The notes beneath the pieces are model-generated. The model searched no databases. It saw only the letters and a program-made list of their open reading frames with translations, and was not told the origin of the DNA. A DNA stretch of 24,989 nucleotides from a virus. Positions 14,157-22,852 of the stretch are shown here, piece by piece. The position numbers and the translations under genes are program-made. Location: positions 1 to 24,989 of IMG/VR virus record IMGVR_UViG_3300046522_000088; one strand, written 5' to 3'. The first letter of the stretch is position 1; every line of letters starts with the position of its first letter.

Positions 14157-14671
14157 GGCAGATCCTCTGGCCTGAATGGTCCGTCACCCGGCTCAACGTC
14201 AAACACCAACGTCCCCGGTGGCTGATCCGGCCAGGGCCAGCAGGTTTCACCGAGGTAGATCTGCTGTGTCCATTCCACGACCCAGACCGTGTAGCCGTCC
14301 AGTTCGGGTTTGGTCCAGTCCTGCATGGCCTGAACGAACTCGGCTGGCTCGACCTCTACGCCCCAAGACTGCGCCCGTAGTAGAACGGCCAACTGACCTG
14401 CCAAGAACACTGCTTGCTGATGATGGTCGGGCTGGATCGGATCGGTGATCACCCGCGCCTCAAACTTGCAGGCCAAGCAGGTTTCTCCCGTCCCCGGATC
14501 AACGCCCGGCTCCATTTCTGCCAGTTCCACCAGCACCGCCGGCAAGGCGATGCGATCATCAATGTTGGGCCAGACCGCGACCGTCTGAACGCCCGGCAAA
14601 TGATCATGAAGATGTCGTTCGATGGCTCGATATAGCTGCTCAAGACTGAATGGTTCGTCGACTGAATCCAT
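14153..14671 (-). CDS. Putative tail terminator / tail completion protein
   Basis: This 172-residue protein looks like the small tail-end proteins encoded between head-completion genes and baseplate genes (compare Mu gp37-type proteins). Visible elements are SLEQLYRAIERHLHDHLPG, a core with ALPAVLVELAEMEPG and CKFEARVITDP, and a helix HHQQAVFLAGQLAVLLRAQ. The last 35 residues are Pro/Trp/Asp-rich and variable. The role is inferred from position and weak similarity. The start may be the ATG at 14671 or the GTG at 14674; AAGGGGA lies at usable spacing for both. The stop overlaps the spike start. Confidence 0.6.
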   Translation of the reverse strand: MDSVDEPFSLEQLYRAIERHLHDHLPGVQTVAVWPNIDDRIALPAVLVELAEMEPGVDPGTGETCLACKFEARVITDPIQPDHHQQAVFLAGQLAVLLRAQSWGVEVEPAEFVQAMQDWTKPELDGYTVWVVEWTQQIYLGETCWPWPDQPPGTLVFDVEPGDGPFRPEDLP

Positions 14672-14675
14672 CACG

Positions 14676-15332
14676 TCATTTCCCCTTCAAGTACTTCTGC
14701 ACTTCAAAATTGAGTTCCTGCTGCAGGACATGCACTAGGTGTTCGTCTGCTTTACGCACCCAGCTATCGAAGTGCGGTCGGGCTTGCTCCAGCGACACCT
14801 TGGCCTTGGCCAGCGGGAAGCGGTTGTCATGTTCGGCAATCCAGCCCGAACTCGCGCCGCCGACTGCACTGACATCGCTATCGGGGTAATCCGAAGATTT
14901 GAAATGCTTGCTGCCGACGCGGATCCAGACATCTGCGCTGCCCCCATAGACTCGCTTGTGGAACGCGCCCTGGAAGCGTCGCCCCGCGACTGACACACCG
15001 GACCGGGTTTGCCGTGCCCGGCCTATGCGGCTGGCTTCCATAGCGTTGAGGCCGAACCACAATTTGCCGCTGTTCGCGCCGCCGCTGACCGGGTAGGCCC
15101 GCAGACGTTGCCGCACAGCGGCGACCGCAATGCGTTCCTGCCGGCCGACGGCGCGAGCGATGTGGGTGGCAAGCCAGCGCAAGGTTTTATTGATCGCGCG
15201 ACGCTGGGCATTGGATGCTGCTTTCGGCACCAAGGCGGCAAAGTCCTGAAAGGCTTTCAAGTCTGCCGCCGAGGTTTGCAGCGAGATCATCCCGCCACTG
15301 GCTGAGGGTTTGAAATAGCTGCCGACGCTCAT
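14676..15332 (-). CDS. Minor tail protein Z-like
   Basis: This 218-residue protein resembles the prophage minor tail protein Z family (lambda gpZ). It carries ALVPKAASNAQRRAINKTLRW, a basic helical part ERIAVAAVRQRLRAYP, the LWFGLNAM motif and the RRFQGAFHKRV segment with AGRR before it, all typical of the family. Z proteins act near the head-tail joint during tail completion. The ATG overlaps the FII-like stop as ATGA. It marks the switch from lambda-like head genes to the tail module. Confidence 0.85.
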   Translation of the reverse strand: MSVGSYFKPSASGGMISLQTSAADLKAFQDFAALVPKAASNAQRRAINKTLRWLATHIARAVGRQERIAVAAVRQRLRAYPVSGGANSGKLWFGLNAMEASRIGRARQTRSGVSVAGRRFQGAFHKRVYGGSADVWIRVGSKHFKSSDYPDSDVSAVGGASSGWIAEHDNRFPLAKAKVSLEQARPHFDSWVRKADEHLVHVLQQELNFEVQKYLKGK

Positions 15333-15643
15333 GCTTTAACCCTCAAAAGCAATGCCACCCAGCCTGAACCATCTGGTTCCAGCTTGACCAGATCGTACTG
15401 GCCTCCCCCGTCCTGCTTTGCCAGATCTACAACGACCAGTTGCCCCGGCTCAACACCCGCCGCATCGACGACGCGAATCTCAAATTGCGGCTCGCGCAAT
15501 GCGGTGTTGATCCGCCCCATGCGCGGCTGCAGCCATGGCGCGGAAAAGAAACCGGCGATCTCTCGACCGCCGACCGTTGCCATGTCGCCCAAGCCATCCA
15601 ACACCAGGGCGTCCATGTCGTCGCTCAATTCGCGAAAACCCAT
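15329..15643 (-). CDS. Head-tail attachment protein (lambda FII-like)
   Basis: At 104 residues and directly after the FI-position gene, this product fits the lambda FII head-tail joining group: a helix near the N-terminus (MDALVLDGLGDMATVGG), a small beta-barrel with FEIRVVDAAGVEPGQLVVVD, and a hydrophobic end. FII-type proteins form the connector ring to which the tail attaches. The ATG at 15643 overlaps the upstream stop as TGATG; a GTG one codon earlier is also possible. The call rests mostly on size, position and predicted beta pattern. Confidence 0.7.
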   Translation of the reverse strand: MGFRELSDDMDALVLDGLGDMATVGGREIAGFFSAPWLQPRMGRINTALREPQFEIRVVDAAGVEPGQLVVVDLAKQDGGGQYDLVKLEPDGSGWVALLLRVKA

Positions 15644-15861
15644 CACTCACCGCCGCTGTCGTCGTCCTCATTGGCAACGCCCGATTTCTGGCGCAGCAGT
15701 TCTTGGGCTCGGGGGTCCTTGAGCGGAGCGATTCGCCCTTCGGCGAGTAATGCTTCCTCAATCCCTTTACTGGGCGGACTGTAAGGCTCGCCCTTCACAA
15801 CAACGACGCGGCCATCCTGCACGCAACCGTCGATCACCAGAAAATCGGCTTTCTTGGCCAT
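15643..15861 (-). CDS. Small head protein in the lambda FI position
   Basis: This 72-residue protein (MAKKADFLVIDGCVQDGRVV) has a compact beta-like N-terminal half with VVVKGEPYSPPSK, a helix and an acidic tail (NEDDDSGGE). Genes of this kind follow the capsid gene in lambda-type head modules, where FI helps DNA packaging, but sequence alone does not show homology. The ATG lies 1 bp after the capsid stop, with AAGGTGG upstream, so it is co-translated with the capsid. Confidence 0.7.
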   Translation of the reverse strand: MAKKADFLVIDGCVQDGRVVVVKGEPYSPPSKGIEEALLAEGRIAPLKDPRAQELLRQKSGVANEDDDSGGE

Positions 15862-15862
15862 G

Positions 15863-16891
15863 TCACACCACCTTGGCGTAAATGAACGCATCCGGTTCGA
15901 GCAGGCCAGCCAATGCCGCACTCTGCAGCTTCAGCCAACGAGCGCTCGGCTCTTGGGTCACCCAGCTCTTTGGGAAGCGCGCCGCTTCGACTAAGCCGCT
16001 TTCCACGGCTTCCAGATCTTGAATCGCCCCGTACAGCATGGCGTTGCGCGTGGACGTCGAGCCGAGAATCAAGCCCCCTGCCGGAATCATTGGCTGCTCG
16101 TCATCCTCGTCGTCCAGATACCACTCGTCGTAACCATAGAGATCGACACCGGGATCGTTCAGGTAACCCAGATAGGTCACACCGTCCGGAAGTTCTTCGG
16201 GCTTGATCAAGCCCATGTCAACGCGGCGAGTGTTGAGTTGTTTCATCACTGCAGCACTGGATTGAAATGCGTCCAGCGCTTCGCCGCTCATGGCTACGGT
16301 GTTTGCCGTGCGGCCGGAATCCTTGGCGATCTTGCGCTTCCAACTACGAAGATTGGCAATCGGGTCGCCGCCTTCGGTGCCCCACTGACCGCTGCCCAGG
16401 CTGATCTTGTGATCGCTGGCCATCAGGAAGTCGATGGTGTCATCCACCCCTTCTCCCACGACGCGAACCTTTCCGGTAGTGAGTGCCTGGGCGCACATCC
16501 ACTCTTCCCGGCGGATGATTTCGTCGTCCAGATCGCGCAGGTCCTTACCGAGCAATTGCCCGGCACGCTCCAGCGGTGTGCGTGAGGAAAACGGGTTGTC
16601 GCCGGCCGAACGTTTGAGCACCAGCTCGGCGGTGGTCTCACGTTTTGGCTGAATGTACGGCGGGCTGTAAGTGCTGGTGGTATAGCCTTCACGCAACGAC
16701 ACACTGCCCGGCAGGCGCGGATTAACAAACGGCGCCATTTTGCGTTTGCCCTTGATGATGTCGATGTCCACGGTTTTGGTCGGGAACGTGACAGGACTGC
16801 CGCCGTTGAAAAAGGTGTTCAGCAAAAAGCGCCGCGCGGTTGGCATCTGCTCAACCGCTTCAAGCATGGTGCGGGTATCAAAAATATCCAT
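15863..16891 (-). CDS. Major capsid protein (lambda gpE family)
   Basis: The 342-residue product matches the phage capsid E family (lambda gpE, 341 residues). It begins MDIFDTRTMLEAVEQMPTAR, followed by FLLNTFFNGG, and has the family blocks APFVNPRLPGSV, YSPPYIQPKRETTAELVLKR and EEWMCAQALTTGKV. A loop of acidic residues (YLDDEDDEQPMIP) lies near residue 275. It forms the icosahedral shell and, with decoration protein D encoded just upstream, the expanded head. I chose the ATG at 16891, with GGAG 6 bp upstream. The frame is open further upstream but there overlaps the D gene. Confidence 0.96.
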   Translation of the reverse strand: MDIFDTRTMLEAVEQMPTARRFLLNTFFNGGSPVTFPTKTVDIDIIKGKRKMAPFVNPRLPGSVSLREGYTTSTYSPPYIQPKRETTAELVLKRSAGDNPFSSRTPLERAGQLLGKDLRDLDDEIIRREEWMCAQALTTGKVRVVGEGVDDTIDFLMASDHKISLGSGQWGTEGGDPIANLRSWKRKIAKDSGRTANTVAMSGEALDAFQSSAAVMKQLNTRRVDMGLIKPEELPDGVTYLGYLNDPGVDLYGYDEWYLDDEDDEQPMIPAGGLILGSTSTRNAMLYGAIQDLEAVESGLVEAARFPKSWVTQEPSARWLKLQSAALAGLLEPDAFIYAKVV

Positions 16892-16904
16892 CAAAGACTC
16901 CGAA

Positions 16905-17255
16905 TTAACGAACGAACAGGCACAGGGAACGCAGCGCAGCTTTTGCCTGCGCCAAAGTAAAACCCTCGCCGAGTGTGAGTTGACTGGCCAGCACTTCACC
17001 GGTCAGGCGGATTGGCGCTACCTGCGCGCCTGAGGTCGTATCAGTGAACTGATCCAGTACAGCCGCAGGAGCTTCGGAGCCATCGGTTGCTGCGGCCTTG
17101 CACAGCACATATTCGCCACTGGCCGTTACTTGCCCAAGGACGGCGCCTCGACTGAGCTTCTGGCCGGAAGCGATCACGGCGGTGTCGATCATCACCGGGA
17201 AGGCACCGGCGGACAGCTGGTCCGGGACATAGGTTTGGCGTTCTGGGTTGCTCAT
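16905..17255 (-). CDS. Head decoration protein D (lambda gpD family)
   Basis: This 116-residue protein resembles lambda gpD, which caps threefold sites of the expanded head as trimers and stabilises it. Recognisable parts are the N-terminal SNPERQTYVPDQLSAG, the KLSRGAVLGQVTASGEYVLC strand region, PAAVLDQFTDTTSG and the VRLTGEV-like IRLTGEVLASQL. The ATG at 17255 has GGAG 6 bp upstream. An in-frame TTG four codons earlier lies within that ribosome-binding site and is less likely. It sits between protease/scaffold and capsid, the lambda order. Confidence 0.93.
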   Translation of the reverse strand: MSNPERQTYVPDQLSAGAFPVMIDTAVIASGQKLSRGAVLGQVTASGEYVLCKAAATDGSEAPAAVLDQFTDTTSGAQVAPIRLTGEVLASQLTLGEGFTLAQAKAALRSLCLFVR

Positions 17256-17267
17256 AAAGTTCTCCAA

Positions 17268-17669
17268 TCAGCGGCGCGAGGCGCCCTCGACAATGGCGTT
17301 TACGACGGCCTTGCGCTCACCCTGAGCGGTATCGCCCGTCGGGGAGGACGTCGATGCACCAGTGGCGTCGGCCTTGATGGCGCTCAGAGAAATGCCGCGA
17401 TCCTGCGCTGCCTTGAACAGCTGTAGCGCTGTGGCTTCAACCGTGGTGCCTGCTTCAATGGCAGCGGAGATTTCAGTTTCGAAACCCTTGCTGGCCATTG
17501 CATTGATGCCGGTAATGCGTTGCCGCTCTGCAGTAGCGCCTTCCTCGCGACTTTGGGTGCGGATGCTTTCGAGATCCGGCTGATTGGCCTGAGCGATTTC
17601 GATGGTTTGCGGATCCGTGCCGGCGGCCAGCGCCTCACGCAACTCCGCCGTGCTGCTGATGGTGGTCAT
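17268..17669 (-). CDS. Scaffold protein from an internal start (lambda Nu3-like)
   Basis: An internal ATG at codon 278 of the protease gene (MTTISSTAELREALAAGTDP) is preceded by GAGGAAA at about 6-7 bp, an excellent ribosome-binding site for an internal position. The 133-residue product would be helical and Ala/Glu/Gln-rich (SREEGATAERQRITGINAMA, TVEATALQLFKAAQD), as expected for a scaffold that shapes the prohead and is then removed. Lambda makes Nu3 in the same way from gene C. Independent expression is inferred from the ribosome-binding site. Confidence 0.7.
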   Translation of the reverse strand: MTTISSTAELREALAAGTDPQTIEIAQANQPDLESIRTQSREEGATAERQRITGINAMASKGFETEISAAIEAGTTVEATALQLFKAAQDRGISLSAIKADATGASTSSPTGDTAQGERKAVVNAIVEGASRR

Positions 17670-18500
17670 GTTGTATTTCCTCGGTTGAGTGGCGGCCGGT
17701 TTGGCCAGTTCGGTAATCAATCTTTCAAGCGACCCCAGACGGTGGGCCAAGCCGGACTCGACAGCCGCGGCGCCAACGCGCAGGCCGCCGAAGTCGCCCA
17801 TCTCTGGGACACGCACCGGCTCCACGCCCAGGTTGCGGGCCACCTTGGCGACGAACACATCACCCATGGCGTCGACCGTTTCGCCGACCTTGGCTCGCCC
17901 TTCTTCGGTAGAGAGATCTACACGCTTGTTCGGGGCATTGCGGCTGACGATCTGATAGCGCTTACGGCCGTTGCCTTCCTCGCCGCCGACCACAGCTTCA
18001 ACGACCACACCGATACTCCCGGCGAGCGCCGTTTCGTCGATGACGATTTCGCTGGCAGCTGACGCAATCCAATAGGCCGCGCTTGCGCCAGTGCCGCCGA
18101 TGTAGGCAACTATGCGTTTACGGTCACGGGCCGCATGGATCTGGTCAGCCAGTTCGTTGATGCCGGCGGCAACGCCGCCTGGGCTATCGATGTTGAGGAT
18201 GATCGCGCTGATCTTGGGATCATCGAGCGCGGCCTGCAGGTCGGTGGCCAGCACCTGAGTGCTGGTCGCACCGCTGATCTCGGTGAAAAGGTTGGCATAG
18301 CGAAACACCGGACCGACTACCGGGATGATCGCCACACCATTGCGTACGCTGACAGTGCGGCTGTTATCCAGTCGCATGCCAGTGCGTGTTTCCAGCGCCG
18401 CCGGATCGCCCATGCGGTCTGCAATGGTCAGCAAGTTATCCAGGGCGCCGGGCAGCATCAGCCACGGCTGCGATGCAGCCAGCTCGAATGCGCGGGGCAT
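17268..18500 (-). CDS. S49-family prohead protease with fused scaffold (lambda gpC-like)
   Basis: The 410-residue protein has an SppA/S49-type peptidase domain at about residues 50-265 and a C-terminal scaffold-like region. Blocks seen are VAIIPVVGPVFRYANLF, ILNIDSPGGVAAG and AYIGGTGASAAYWIASAASE, with Ser140 the likely nucleophile, then TALAGSIGVV; Lys192 is a candidate general base. Such enzymes process scaffold and portal during prohead maturation. The C-terminal 133 residues also start with their own ATG and ribosome-binding site, like lambda Nu3. I chose the ATG at 18500 for the GAGGAA 5 bp upstream, overlapping the portal end; an earlier in-frame start would lie within the portal gene. 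Confidence 0.93.
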   Translation of the reverse strand: MPRAFELAASQPWLMLPGALDNLLTIADRMGDPAALETRTGMRLDNSRTVSVRNGVAIIPVVGPVFRYANLFTEISGATSTQVLATDLQAALDDPKISAIILNIDSPGGVAAGINELADQIHAARDRKRIVAYIGGTGASAAYWIASAASEIVIDETALAGSIGVVVEAVVGGEEGNGRKRYQIVSRNAPNKRVDLSTEEGRAKVGETVDAMGDVFVAKVARNLGVEPVRVPEMGDFGGLRVGAAAVESGLAHRLGSLERLITELAKPAATQPRKYNMTTISSTAELREALAAGTDPQTIEIAQANQPDLESIRTQSREEGATAERQRITGINAMASKGFETEISAAIEAGTTVEATALQLFKAAQDRGISLSAIKADATGASTSSPTGDTAQGERKAVVNAIVEGASRR

Positions 18501-18502
18501 GG

Positions 18503-20113
18503 TTATTCCTCGTTGGGGTTGGCGGACGGCGGTGTTTCCTGCTCCCGCCCTTTGGGTAAAACGTGCAGGCCATCGTTGCGCCGCTGGGTGACTTCGCGCA
18601 CGCGCTGCCGATACACCTGCTGCCACGGCTCGCCGGTCATTGCGGCGGTTTCCAGTGTTTCGTTGCTGACACCAATCTCGATGCGCTTACCGGCAGCGTT
18701 GGCTTCCTTCAGCTCATCAATGGCGCCACGTGCCGGGCCGATCCAGATCGCCTGGCAGTAGGCTTTGCGTTTCGCCGGGTCCGCGTAACCCGGCAGGCTG
18801 ATCAATCCACGGGCCACCGCCTCATCGATCAGCAATTCCCGGCTGGGCTGGCAAAAGTCACAGATCAACCACCAGCGGCGCAGGCTGTAAAAACGCCACG
18901 CCTGCAACATCGCCGCACGGGCTGCGCTATAGCTGCTGCTGTAGTGGAGCAACAGCTCTTCCATCGGTTGCTCTAAAGCAGCGCCGATTTCCTTGACCAC
19001 TGCCGTAAAGAACGGATCGAATTGCGCATTAGGCCGCGCAGGATTGGCGATTACCGGTTCCTCACCTTGGCCCAGGTCAACAATCGCCCCCTCGCCCAGA
19101 GCCAGTTCGCCGTCAGCCGTTGTGTCGCCTGCGGGACCGTCACCTTCGTTGGCTAATGCGGTCAGCGGGAGATTCCCGACTTGAAAGTCGTTGGTCTTTT
19201 TGATGAACACCGTGAACATTGCGGAGATCACCGCCGCCATCAGCTCGGCGCTGCTATAGCGCTCCAGCTTCTGCAACGGTTCCAGTACCGGTGCCAGGTA
19301 AGGCGCTCCGCGCTTTTGTCCCGGACGCTCCTTGTCGGCCATGACGTGCATGACGCGGCGCCGGCCCGTGGCCTCGCCAAAGGCTGGCAGACGCTCCCAT
19401 TTAAGCGCCTGGCCGGCGGTGTATTCGTTGGGGTATCCGGTACAGACGTGATACGCCAGCGGCGCCCCCAGCCGGTCGAACTCGACACCGTCCACGAGGT
19501 TTGCACTGTCCAGTTGCCCGGCTGGATTGCAGACACGGTCCGATTCGATCAACTGCAAGCGCGTGCTGAAAATGCAGCCGAAGCGCTCATCGTCAGGACT
19601 GGCAATCAGCACGTCACCACCCACCATGGACGAGATCAATACCAGTGCTTGTAGCTGGTAGTGGTTGAGTGTCGCCTCGGCGTCGCATTCGCGTGGATCA
19701 TCGGCGTACAGCGACCACAAGCGATCAAGCTGATTGTTGATTTTCTCAGCCTGCGTCTCGTCGATACCTAATGCGTCATGATCGATCTGTGACCGGCAAA
19801 CCAGCCCGGTTCCTACAACATTGGTGCGCAAGCGCGTAATCGCCGCACGGGCTATCAAGTGATTACGCATGGCGTCTCGAGAGCGCGCAACCAGCATTCG
19901 ACGCTCGTTTTGGTCGAGATCTCGCCGCGGACTGCCAAGACCGGGAATCCAGCTGGCCATGCTGCGCAGTACGCGGGAAGCCCCGCGCCACCGCGTCTCA
20001 ACACCACCCCCGCCCCCCTGAGCTATGATAGGCCTGGACTCGCTTGCCGACTTGGCGAGTTTGAGGGCCTCGCGCATCAGCAGCTCGGCCGGGTCTTTTC
20101 GAAAAAATCCCAT
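18503..20113 (-). CDS. Portal protein (lambda gpB family)
   Basis: At 536 residues this is the size of lambda gpB (533). It carries the family features ARSRDAMRNHLIARAAITRLRTNVVGTGL, WSLYADDPRECDAEATLNHYQLQALVLISSMVGGDVL in split blocks, RGAPYLAPVLEPLQKLERYSSAELMAA and the PMEELLLHYSSSYSAARAAM segment. The portal ring at one vertex is the channel for DNA packaging and the site of connector binding. The C-terminal tail is polar (KGREQETPPSANPNEE). It starts just after the gpW-like gene and its stop is close to the protease start. No anomalies were seen. Confidence 0.95.
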   Translation of the reverse strand: MGFFRKDPAELLMREALKLAKSASESRPIIAQGGGGGVETRWRGASRVLRSMASWIPGLGSPRRDLDQNERRMLVARSRDAMRNHLIARAAITRLRTNVVGTGLVCRSQIDHDALGIDETQAEKINNQLDRLWSLYADDPRECDAEATLNHYQLQALVLISSMVGGDVLIASPDDERFGCIFSTRLQLIESDRVCNPAGQLDSANLVDGVEFDRLGAPLAYHVCTGYPNEYTAGQALKWERLPAFGEATGRRRVMHVMADKERPGQKRGAPYLAPVLEPLQKLERYSSAELMAAVISAMFTVFIKKTNDFQVGNLPLTALANEGDGPAGDTTADGELALGEGAIVDLGQGEEPVIANPARPNAQFDPFFTAVVKEIGAALEQPMEELLLHYSSSYSAARAAMLQAWRFYSLRRWWLICDFCQPSRELLIDEAVARGLISLPGYADPAKRKAYCQAIWIGPARGAIDELKEANAAGKRIEIGVSNETLETAAMTGEPWQQVYRQRVREVTQRRNDGLHVLPKGREQETPPSANPNEE

Positions 20114-20115
20114 AG

Positions 20116-20331
20116 TCAGATCTTCATGTAGGAGACGCGGTTGCGGCCACGTCCCTGTTGTTGAGCCTGTTCCAACGCGACCTCTCTGGCGTACTGCTGC
20201 TCCAGAAGACGCAAGCTGTTCAGCTCGGCGCGATAAAGCTCGCGATCCGCACGGCGCAGGCGCTGGCCTTTTTTCAGGACGTCAGAGATCGCCGCCCGGA
20301 CTTCCGCGAGGCGCTGTTGTGCGTCTGTCAT
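20116..20331 (-). CDS. gpW-like head-tail connector protein
   Basis: This 71-residue protein (MTDAQQRLAEVRAAISDVLK, ending RNRVSYMKI) has the helix-hairpin-helix size and pattern of lambda gpW, a small head-completion protein that binds the portal after packaging. It lies between large terminase and portal, as in lambda. I chose the ATG at 20331 because AAGGA lies 7 bp upstream, 10 bp after the terminase stop. An earlier in-frame start lies within the terminase gene. Confidence 0.85.
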   Translation of the reverse strand: MTDAQQRLAEVRAAISDVLKKGQRLRRADRELYRAELNSLRLLEQQYAREVALEQAQQQGRGRNRVSYMKI

Positions 20332-20341
20332 GTGTGTTTCC

Positions 20342-22354
20342 TTAGTAGCCCGCGCGACTGCGGGTGCCCCGCCCACGAGCGACAGCTCGGCGCGGTACCG
20401 GAGCGACCGGTTGTTCGGTGCTGAACAGGGTTGGCTGCAGCAACTGCTGCTCCAACTGGTCCCATTCGTGATCGCGTAACAGGTGAGTTTTCAGGCTGCG
20501 AGCGGCGTGCAAGGCATACACCTCGCAATCCAGCGCTTCGTTGCGACGGCCGGCTTTCTTTTGCCAAACCATTTTGCTGGGGTTACGCGGGTGCGGTGCC
20601 AGGACTTCGTTGGTGAGTTGCTCGTAGTAGTCCGAGCTGATCTCGCTGTACCAATGCATGCGCCCCGGTCCAGCACCTTTTAGGCGCAGCCGCCCATCAA
20701 TGAGCGTCTTCGCTTTGTGCGTACCGACGATGTGGACTCGCAGACCGTATTTCGCAGCCTTGGTGTTGTCCTGTGAGGTATCCACCGACTGCGGAGGCTT
20801 GGTAAAGATCTCCTTGTCGCGACTGTCGATAGAGGCGCCTTTGATCGCCATAACGTTGTAGCGTTGACGATCCCGCACGTAGGCATACACCGCGTCACTG
20901 GTATTGCCGTCAGAGCTGTCGATGCTGACTGCCGATACCGCCAGTTGCGCACCGCTTTCGACCGGTACGGGTTGAGAAATAACCCGATCCAGTTCTTGCC
21001 AGACGGCGTCATAGGGATCGATGGGGTTGCCGTGAAGCTCACCCCAGTACAAGCGCCACGACTCTTCGCCTCGTCCCCAACCGATGATTGTGAGAGCGAG
21101 GCGGTCGCCTTGGACGTCAACGCCAACGGTGATCAGCAGGACACCTTTCGGCGCTGTCAGCTCCGCATAAGGCTCTGCACGCTTTTCCAGCTCATCGGTC
21201 TTCGGTGCATCGCTCTGATACTCGTAGCTTTCGCCCTTGGAGCTGTTGACGAAAGCGATCATCGGCCCGATGTTGCCTTGTGAGGCCGCGTGTTCGGCCT
21301 GGAGCTTTTTCTCCATCAACACCTGGAAACGTGATCCCCAAAACGTCGCGTACAGCTCGTTGAGGATGTAGCCCGCGATACCGCGAAACTCTGCTGTAGG
21401 TGACCACCGCCCATGCTTGAGGTTGGCGTTCTTCTGGTTGTCATCCCAGATACCGCCGCAGTGTGGGCAGGAGTAGAACGTTTTCTCCGGCCGCTTTTTG
21501 CCGTACACCTCATGCAGGTATTCCGGATCCTCGTCGCAGTGCAGGTTGTCGAAGCTCAACGCGTGTTCTTGGCCGCATTCGTGACACGGCACCAGGCCGA
21601 CGCGCTTGTCCGACAGTTCCAGCTCCGCATCAATGGCGGACAAGCCCTTGATGGTCGGTGTACCGCCGATGATGATCTTCGAACGGCGAAACGTTTTCAG
21701 ACGTTCCTTGGCCAGCTTGATACTGTCGCCCTGACCGCGCAGGTTGAGGTTGCAGTCGTCCGGCTCCTCAATGGCAACGCGTGGCACCGGCGTGGACTTC
21801 ACACTGGCCGGGCTGTTTGAACCCACCATTTTCAGGAAGCCGCCGGGGAAACGCTTGAAGTCCTGTCGCTGCTGCAACTTGCGGCTTCGCAGGTCGACTT
21901 TCTTGCGCAGCCGCGGCGTGGCTTCGATCATCGGCTCAAGCTTTTCACCAACGTACTGCTTGGCCGCTTCGGCCTTGGGAAACAGAACCAGAATCGGTGA
22001 CGGATCAATGTCGATCCACTTGCCCAGGGCGTTACCCAGAACACCCGACGTCCATGCCACCTGCGCCGACTTGCGTCCGACGATCTCACTGACAGTGGGA
22101 TCATCCAGCGCTTCCAATGGACCACCGGGCCAGATCAGGTGAGGAGTAACGTCAAAGCGATATTTGCCGGGGCGCGCTGCCTCTTCTGGTGCGAGCCAGC
22201 GGTACTTGTCCGCCCACTCGATAATGCTCATGCGAGGCGGCGGCGCCCACTTGCGGCAAGCGCCGCGCAGCGCTTTAGTCGCCGTCTTCCTCAAGGCCCT
22301 CCGTATCGTCCGGTTCGTCAGAATATCCATCTGACGCGGCATCATCCTTGTCAT
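20342..22354 (-). CDS. Terminase large subunit (GpA family)
   Basis: This 670-residue protein is a lambda gpA-type terminase, the ATPase motor and endonuclease that cuts and packages DNA. The ATPase region includes VGRKSAQVAWTSG at about 92-104, the degenerate Walker A of this family, and RVAIEEPDD near 192-200, the likely Walker B region. A zinc-finger-like pair CHEC (257-260) and CPHC (296-299) follows. The nuclease domain has GVDVQGDRLALTIIGWGRGEESW, with Asp413 aligning with the catalytic Asp of lambda gpA. The start at 22354 has AGGAGG 10 bp upstream, and the gene overlaps the small subunit by 80 bp. Confidence 0.95.
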   Translation of the reverse strand: MTRMMPRQMDILTNRTIRRALRKTATKALRGACRKWAPPPRMSIIEWADKYRWLAPEEAARPGKYRFDVTPHLIWPGGPLEALDDPTVSEIVGRKSAQVAWTSGVLGNALGKWIDIDPSPILVLFPKAEAAKQYVGEKLEPMIEATPRLRKKVDLRSRKLQQRQDFKRFPGGFLKMVGSNSPASVKSTPVPRVAIEEPDDCNLNLRGQGDSIKLAKERLKTFRRSKIIIGGTPTIKGLSAIDAELELSDKRVGLVPCHECGQEHALSFDNLHCDEDPEYLHEVYGKKRPEKTFYSCPHCGGIWDDNQKNANLKHGRWSPTAEFRGIAGYILNELYATFWGSRFQVLMEKKLQAEHAASQGNIGPMIAFVNSSKGESYEYQSDAPKTDELEKRAEPYAELTAPKGVLLITVGVDVQGDRLALTIIGWGRGEESWRLYWGELHGNPIDPYDAVWQELDRVISQPVPVESGAQLAVSAVSIDSSDGNTSDAVYAYVRDRQRYNVMAIKGASIDSRDKEIFTKPPQSVDTSQDNTKAAKYGLRVHIVGTHKAKTLIDGRLRLKGAGPGRMHWYSEISSDYYEQLTNEVLAPHPRNPSKMVWQKKAGRRNEALDCEVYALHAARSLKTHLLRDHEWDQLEQQLLQPTLFSTEQPVAPVPRRAVARGRGTRSRAGY

Positions 22355-22799
22355 AGTCAGAAAGCCTCCTCAGGATGGCTTCAATGGGGTCGCGAATCAG
22401 TTGCTCGTCGACTTCCACGTCGTAGCGCGCCGAAAGTTCGGCGGCCAGCACGTCGGGGAAAGAGTTGAGCAGCTCCACTTTTGCAGCGGTGATCATTGCT
22501 TCGAAGCGCTCAATCAGATCGGCAGCGATGACCACCTCGCCAAGATCTTTTGCCATAGCGAGTTCTTCGCGGTCAGCGCGGATCCGATCAAGTCGGTCGC
22601 GGGAAGATTCTTTTTTGCCGTTGAGTGCGGCTTGGTGCATCAGCCACTGAATCACGGCTTCGGTGTCGTATTGGTTTTCGTTGCCCCGACCGAGGCCGAA
22701 CTCGGTCACTGGCATGCCGTCGTTCTGCCATCGGGTCAGGGTGCGTTCATCGCGACCGACGATCTCGCTCAAGTCGGCCTTGCTGACTGTCTTTCCCAT
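22275..22799 (-). CDS. Terminase small subunit (Nu1 family)
   Basis: The 174-residue product resembles lambda Nu1, the DNA-recognition subunit of terminase. Its N-terminus is a winged-helix-like HTH (VSKADLSEIVGRDERTLTRWQ, then DGMPVTEFG). The middle is helical (SSRDRLDRIRADREELAMAK), and the C-terminal 25 residues are very acidic (DDTEGLEEDGD), overlapping the large-subunit gene. Nu1 binds sites next to cos; a candidate cos lies 54 bp upstream of the ATG. An AAAGGG ribosome-binding site precedes the start. Confidence 0.92.
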   Translation of the reverse strand: MGKTVSKADLSEIVGRDERTLTRWQNDGMPVTEFGLGRGNENQYDTEAVIQWLMHQAALNGKKESSRDRLDRIRADREELAMAKDLGEVVIAADLIERFEAMITAAKVELLNSFPDVLAAELSARYDVEVDEQLIRDPIEAILRRLSDYDKDDAASDGYSDEPDDTEGLEEDGD

Positions 22800-22852
22800 G
22801 TCTAACCCTTTGAAAAGACGGACATCCCTGTGAAATTCTCAGCTGCAGAGAT

